From: Marsupella aquatica
Lineage: Eukaryota > Marchantiophyta
Direction: 5' to 3'
Length of the DNA stretch: 64,000 bases
Assembly (NCBI GenBank): GCA_973895155.1
Contig: OZ316895.1
Coordinates: 2,852,001 to 2,916,000, forward strand
In this document: positions 58,645-64,000 of the stretch, one piece after another
How the letters are laid out: every line of letters starts with the position of its first letter
How positions within the stretch are numbered: the stretch's first letter is position 1
Position numbers and translations under genes: made by a program
Notes under the pieces: model-generated
Databases searched by the model: none
Told to the model about the DNA's origin: nothing
What the model saw: only the letters and a program-made list of their open reading frames with translations

Positions 58645-61600
58645 CTACAGGCTCATTTGAAACATAAGAGATTGTGTTCCCTCTGAGCCTGGTGCTTCAA
58701 AATGGTGAACCTCGCCTTCAAACTCTTCGAGCAACACAAGAGGAGCGTCGTTGCTTCCCTGGCTGAAGTCCAACCTCTCCCTGAGCTCGTCTTCAAAAGG
58801 ATTGGACTTCGAAGCTTCCGACGAAGGTGAAGGTAACACATCCACATGGGTAGATGATCGAAATACATCGGTGAGATCGTCCAAGAGAGACTCATGCGAT
58901 GAAAATAGATGTGCATCTTGATCCACATCCGCAACCACACTTGAGGGTCGACGTATATCCTCATCAAGTAAGGACGGTGGTTCCGTGTTTGCATGGCTAC
59001 CATCTTGAGAACCTGCCTCAGGAAATTTGTCTTCACCGATGACATCGAAAGGATATTCATCAAGTAATGACCATTGACTCTTTTGTCCAGGCCAATCCTG
59101 CTCATACAAATCCCTGCCATGCTGCTCAGCGGTGCTAGGGATGGATACATCATCATCAAGCAACGACCATGGTTCCAAACGAATCGGAGATGCCTTGGAA
59201 GAAATTCCATCGAGTATATTCAGTGTTTCCTTTACTACGAGCACAGGTCCTTTCTCTGTTGGAGCGTCCTCAGATAAATCCCTGACTTCCACCAGAGAGG
59301 AGAACGGAGAAAACTCTGATGTGAACCAATTCCACTCGTCTGGGAACAAACCTTCTTGCAACAACATCTCCTCATTAAAACCAAGAGGGTTTGAGAGATC
59401 TCGGACTGTAAGGAACGAAGATAAAACATTCTTTGCAATCTCAGCTTGGTCTTCGGTCCAACTTTGATGATTCCATGCTAATTGAACCCCGCGCCCCTTC
59501 CTATCTTCTTCTGCTATCAGCTCCTGCAGGAAAGGATTTTGCTGCAATTCCTGAACCTGATCCTTCAAGTCTGACCCAACATCATCGCCTTCCTTTGCCT
59601 CCTTGGCTACATCTTTTTTAAGAACCCTCTCAAGATCAGCAGAAAAGGTTTCATCCGGTGTTGTAGACTCAGGTAGAGATGGCTGATCAGAAATCTGGAT
59701 AAACACAGATGATTGAAAGGTTGAAGCACCTTCCTCCGTTTCGATAACACAGTCCTCGGGAGCGCGAAATATTTTCTCCTCCTGTGTCTGCAACCCCTCG
59801 TCTTGCCAGTTGATTTCCTGAGTTTCTTCAATCTCGGAAGACCAGAAACTATCTTCCAATATGACCTTGTTACTGGAAAGATCGCCCATGTCTTTGTCGC
59901 TTGACAGTGGAATGGCTTCATAGCCATGCAGAAACACATTTTCTGCATCGCCATCTACAACCTGATCTTTCTCATAATAAGAAGGAAAGGAATCCAATTC
60001 CACCAAGGGTACCTGCTCCTCACTTGTAAAACTGTCTCCCTCGTCACTCCCCTCGTCACTATGATAAAATTCTTTGGAGAAACTTTTGCTTTGTGCCCCA
60101 AAGGAAGCTGAGAAGGCTGATAACGCAGATGCCAGAGCGTTGTCCACAAGTTGAGCAGGTTTGGTAGGTGATGATGACAACGACTGTGGACAACATCCAC
60201 ATGCCGGGTCTTCACAGTCATCTGCATAAGACGTCTGCTCCGAGTCTGAAGAAATATCAGACTCTGATTCCTCTGAACTTCGGCTCTCCCAAAATGTCTC
60301 TCCCCCATTGCTTGGATGATCCGAACCATTCAAAGACTCATTTGACCGATTCATCAGACCACTCTTGTTGTTGAATGAAGAAGTGAGGCCGGAGGTCTGC
60401 GAACTCGAATCAGGAGACACCTTCTGGGGCCAGGATGAAAGTGGCAATGAAGGAATGGCAGCTGACACAGACGGAGGAGGGGTTGTGGATGATAGCAAAC
60501 CCGGATAAACTGGAGTTTCAGTAGCAGAGACACCTTTCATAGCGTTTTCTCCCACTGGTAAATCTACTTCTGAACCCATTGCAAAGGGGATCTGCGAATC
60601 CATCAAAGAAGGTGTCCCAGGTCCCGTCTGTGCAGCAGGGACATACACAGATGTAGCTGAGACAAAAGACCCCGAATCAAAACCTGGCCCCCAAATGGGA
60701 TGTCCAAGGGCAGGAGGCATCCTTCCAATATCACCAGATTCAAGAAGCTTGAGCCTCTTATCCATGCTCTCAAGTGCTGCATTCAAAGAGCTCTCCATTC
60801 GCAAACAAATCATTTCCAAGCGGTCAAGCCGGTGGACTACTTCATCAACTCTATCTTCTTTTTGGTGGGCTTCCAGATGCCCTGTTTCTATATTCGCAGT
60901 CCGAACTTCTTCGGAGTCCTTGCTGCCGTCCCCTGCCACTGCCTGAGTCTCTCGATGTACGGTTGATTCCAACGATGATGTCCCACGAGAGGAGATTTCC
61001 TCCTCGACCTCGTAATCAGGGTTCTTGTCCTCCATGGGAGGGATATCACTATTGTTCAATTTGACCGGATCGGGTGCACTGTTTTGTACAGTCGGTAAAT
61101 TAGCAGCAAGCGAGCTTGATTTACCATTCGTAACCTTAGATGGCGACCCGTCAGACCCTCCTATATCTTTCTCGGCACTGGAGACAGAAGAATTCTTTGC
61201 TACTCTTGTCTCAGACATTCCTCGTGCCATCTGAAGAATGCCAGGAACTAGCATTGTCAGTAAGGAAGAGGTCCCAACACCTTGCTGGAAAGGAACGTTA
61301 GGAGTGGCATCACGCGGCTGAATAGAAGGACCAGGTGTGTAGGTCACTACCACCCTGTGAATTTCCACTTGACTCTTAGATTTGATTGAGAGCAGGCGGA
61401 CTGTGACAGATGTCCATGCATCTGCATCGAGAAGACTCACTTCACATTCATACACCGGAGCCTCAGCCGGGAATCTGCTTTCCATATCTCCATTTTTCTG
61501 TAATGCAGTTTCCAACGGGCTGGCTTCTACCGCTTGGGAGCTTATAGCGTCCTTATCACTGGTAGTCTTGCCTGGTGTTGGCTTGCTGACTCGTGAGCTG

Positions 61601-63374
61601 CTGCTATCACGATCCTGGTTCACCTCAAAGACACAAAAGCCTGACCCAGGCAGGTTCTCTCCATTACAATCATCCGCAAACTCTTCAACCCGTGCCCATG
61701 GCGTTTCAGGAGATTCCTTCACAGAAGAAGTCAAACACTGCCCGAGTCAGACAGACCCCTAAGATACTCACAATTCCATGTCATGCCTGGCAAAATAGTA
61801 TGGCAATACAGTTAAAGTTCCTTTGGAAGTAGAAACAAAATTGATTGTCCAGATAGTTGCAAAACCAGAAAATAGAGAAACTCACGGACCTTAGTCTTGT
61901 GTCCCTCCCCCAAATGCCGCTCAGGGTTTGAACGGTCAGGTGATGTAACATCGGCCAACTCCTTCTCGAGGATGGATTCCTCAATCGCCTCCTGCCAGCT
62001 GGAATGACCACTTGATCCTGTATTGCCTCTTTCAAGAGAATGAGTGATGGAATTCTTGCCAGAGGCACGAATTGCATCGGTGAACAAACGGACCTGCGGT
62101 TGATCTGATTGTAGAGATTCAACGTCAGTATCTACAAGATAAAATTCACCTGTCGACGCATCAACCTCGACCTCATCATCACTCGCAGAGATACTACTTT
62201 TCAAGGGGCTGTGAGGACATTCAACCCAGTTGGCATGGTCCAGACTTTCTTCAAAGATGATGCTCCCATCAACATCCCTCCCATTGATGGCTTCTGTAAA
62301 ACTGCGAAACAATTCTTCCTTGGAATCTCTCCTGGTAAGTGGCGAAGAGTCATCAATTGGCTGTGACGAATCCATCTTCCCAATGGTGACCACCTCCGCT
62401 GTTTGACCTTCAGATGGAGAAATCTGGTGTTGAACCTCTTCTCCTGACTCCAACTCTGCAGTTGCCGGAGGAACCAAAGGGTTGGTATGAGAATTAAAAT
62501 CTTCAAAGAAGGAATCCTCTTGCCCGGTTGTGTCAGATAAACCTTCGGAGAAATCATCTGCCGAGCCTTCATCGTCGCTGAGAGAAATAACCCCCCCACG
62601 AACTGTGCATACATACTCGCGGTCACCATCCTGCTCCTTCTGAGCGTATATTTCGCAGATGCGGGCAGTACTGATTACGTAGATTTGATGGACATGACCA
62701 AGTCTATGCTGAAATGTAACTGCACAAAAACGAAAAACAGAAGAATTAATTTGCTGTACGAAAGTGAGAATTCTGACCTGAACCCCAACTTCCGGTCGAT
62801 GACGAGAAATCGGAGTGCAAATTATACTGGACAAAGCAGCGACATCCCCTAGGGACTCACGTCAGGCTCTGTAGGATCGTTAAAAGGATTTCGATACTAA
62901 AACATGTGAAAATTCCGCAGGGACAAGACTTCTATTTGCGAGCTATTGCAGTTCTGTTGTTCTATCGACGAAGTTCAAGCGTATCAGCGTTCGTAACTAA
63001 CTTGTGGAAGTTATAATTAATGATGTGTGCATGGATTTCTTCCGCACACAGGGTAGCTGGGAAGACACTCCCAGAGCCGGCCGGCTGCGAATTGACACCA
63101 TAACAACAAAAACAACCGCCCTCCACATCCACCCTCATCAATTCATAGACGAACAACAAGAGGGCTTCGCACCTGTGAGCTCGCACGGCTCCTTCTCCGA
63201 CGAATATGACGGCGGCGGCACGAGAACGAGCCTGCTCGTCGCCCCGGCTGTGTAGATGGCGTCCTCCGATTCCCCAACAACCTTCACGGATTGCTCTAGG
63301 GTACCTTCTGCAGCCAACCAGCTGCTCGTGCTGCTGCTCTCCATCGTCCCCACCTCGTCCTCCTGTTCCTCCAT
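58645..63374 (-). CDS. Large conserved plant protein of unknown function, three exons
   Basis: Exons on minus: 63374-63173, 62719-61890, 61737-58645; the joins are GT-AG and in phase (202 + 830 + 3093 bases), giving 1,374 residues. Exon 2 opens with a compact block, VTFQHRLGHVHQIYVISTAR then ICEIYA and EYVCTVRGG, which looks like an ordered beta domain. Exon 3 has a second ordered block (YECEVSLLDADAWTSVTVRL then LLSIKSKSQVEIHRVVV) and later a coiled-coil stretch (about VDEVVHRLDRLEMICLRMESS). The rest is acidic, Ser/Glu/Asp-rich and probably disordered. No membrane segment or signal is seen. I have a sense of similar unnamed plant proteins carrying the TVRLLS and coiled-coil blocks, but I cannot name them. 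The start could instead be the ATG at 63344. The donor at 61889 (gtccgt) is weak, but gtgagt four bases on would break the frame. Confidence 0.75.
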
Positions 63375-64000
63375 TGCTCCCTGTCCGAAATCCTCCCGTC
63401 CAGTCCAGTGATTTCGCTTATGACAGACCCCTCACTCCCTCTCTGCCTCCTCTTCCCCTCCCTCCTCTTCCCCTCCCTCCTACCTCCGTCTCTCCTTCTG
63501 CCTCCGTGTCGTCTTCGCCTTTTTGCCTTCCTCGTTACGTGTGTTGCGTACTCCGTTATATTCCCGTCTCCTCTCCCTCATACACCGCCCTGTAATCCAT
63601 CACAAGGGAAACTAAACCTTCGATTAACAGGTTCTGCATCTCACCGTAATCACCGCCTCGTCTCAAACTCTCGAAACCTTCAATTCCATCGACGACACAT
63701 TGATTGATCAAAGAGAAGATAAGGCATCTTGAAGGTTGCGCGCCTCACCGGAATCACCGTCTCGCCTCGGCTTGCGAAATCTTCGATTGCATCAATAAGA
63801 AATTCATCGATCAAAGAGAGGATAAGGCAACTGACACGGAGAACGAGATTATGTCAAACAATCCCCGAGCGATGTCAACTCAGCCGTAAGAGAGCCGCCC
63901 TCCCGCAGACGCCGGTGTCAAAGAAGGTGGTCGACCATCACTACCGTAGTGTGCACTCCGCTCTCGTTTCCTGGACTTTCCCTCTTCTCTACAAGGCAGT
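63375..64000. other. Upstream region of the large minus-strand gene
   Basis: 63390-63560 is CT/CCTCC-rich, a pattern common in plant 5' UTRs and promoters. No supported gene; the plus-strand frames are low-complexity. Confidence 0.5.
63640..63829. repeat. Tandem pair of about 105 bases
   Basis: Units at about 63640-63727 and 63748-63829 share caccg.aatcaccg.ctcg, then atcaaagaga.gataaggca. Imperfect, with substitutions throughout. Confidence 0.75.

Noticed and set aside
1-64000. CRISPR arrays, rRNA genes, bacterial operons
   Set aside because: The window is eukaryotic; the spaced repeats seen are tandem or element repeats without spacer logic, and no rRNA sequence was recognised.

Overview
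The window reads as nuclear DNA of a land plant. It has spliced genes with GT-AG introns, a GPN-loop GTPase of the plant QQT1 type, a plant-style BAG protein with an IQ motif, a single-exon universal stress protein, and a thick nest of plant LTR retrotransposons and small inverted-repeat elements. I cannot fix the lineage from sequence alone. Compact introns and unfamiliar gag-like proteins suggest a non-flowering plant, but that is only an inference.

Layout. 1-536 is the open 3' end of an unrecognised basic protein. 0.54-8.6 kb is mostly empty apart from a frameshifted relic of RNA polymerase III subunit RPC4 (6.49-7.03 kb). 8.6-11.2 kb (minus) is a complete eight-exon GPN2 gene that I could splice by hand to a 288-residue protein with consistent phases. 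11.2-20.2 kb is non-coding, with microsatellites, a 23-G run, short tandem repeats and a perfect 28-bp palindrome. 20.2-20.7 kb is the universal stress protein. 24.8-27.8 kb is a segmental tandem duplication of about 2 kb period, next to an unrecognised minus-strand gene (27.65-28.83 kb). 29.2-29.8 kb is a decayed Ty1/copia relic.

33-54.6 kb is a nest of mobile elements. It holds a minus-strand Ty3/gypsy pol (RT, RNase H, partial integrase), a minus-strand gypsy leader (LTR end, primer-binding site, gag), a plus-strand gypsy gag-protease relic with its own primer-binding site, and a long decayed coiled-coil gag-like reading frame. It also holds two copies of an unusual element whose ends are GGTACC-rich tandem arrays capped by a hairpin. 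One of these copies (44,697-49,843) has the arrays as long terminal INVERTED repeats and carries a coiled-coil protein gene. Four MITEs of two related families lie in and beside the nest; all four have 9-bp target duplications (two exact, two with one mismatch).

55.9-56.8 kb (plus) is a BAG-domain co-chaperone, convergent with a large three-exon minus-strand gene (58.6-63.4 kb, 1,374 residues) for a conserved plant protein I cannot name. The host genes look like ordinary housekeeping and stress genes with no operon-like relation; the novelty lies in the mobile elements.
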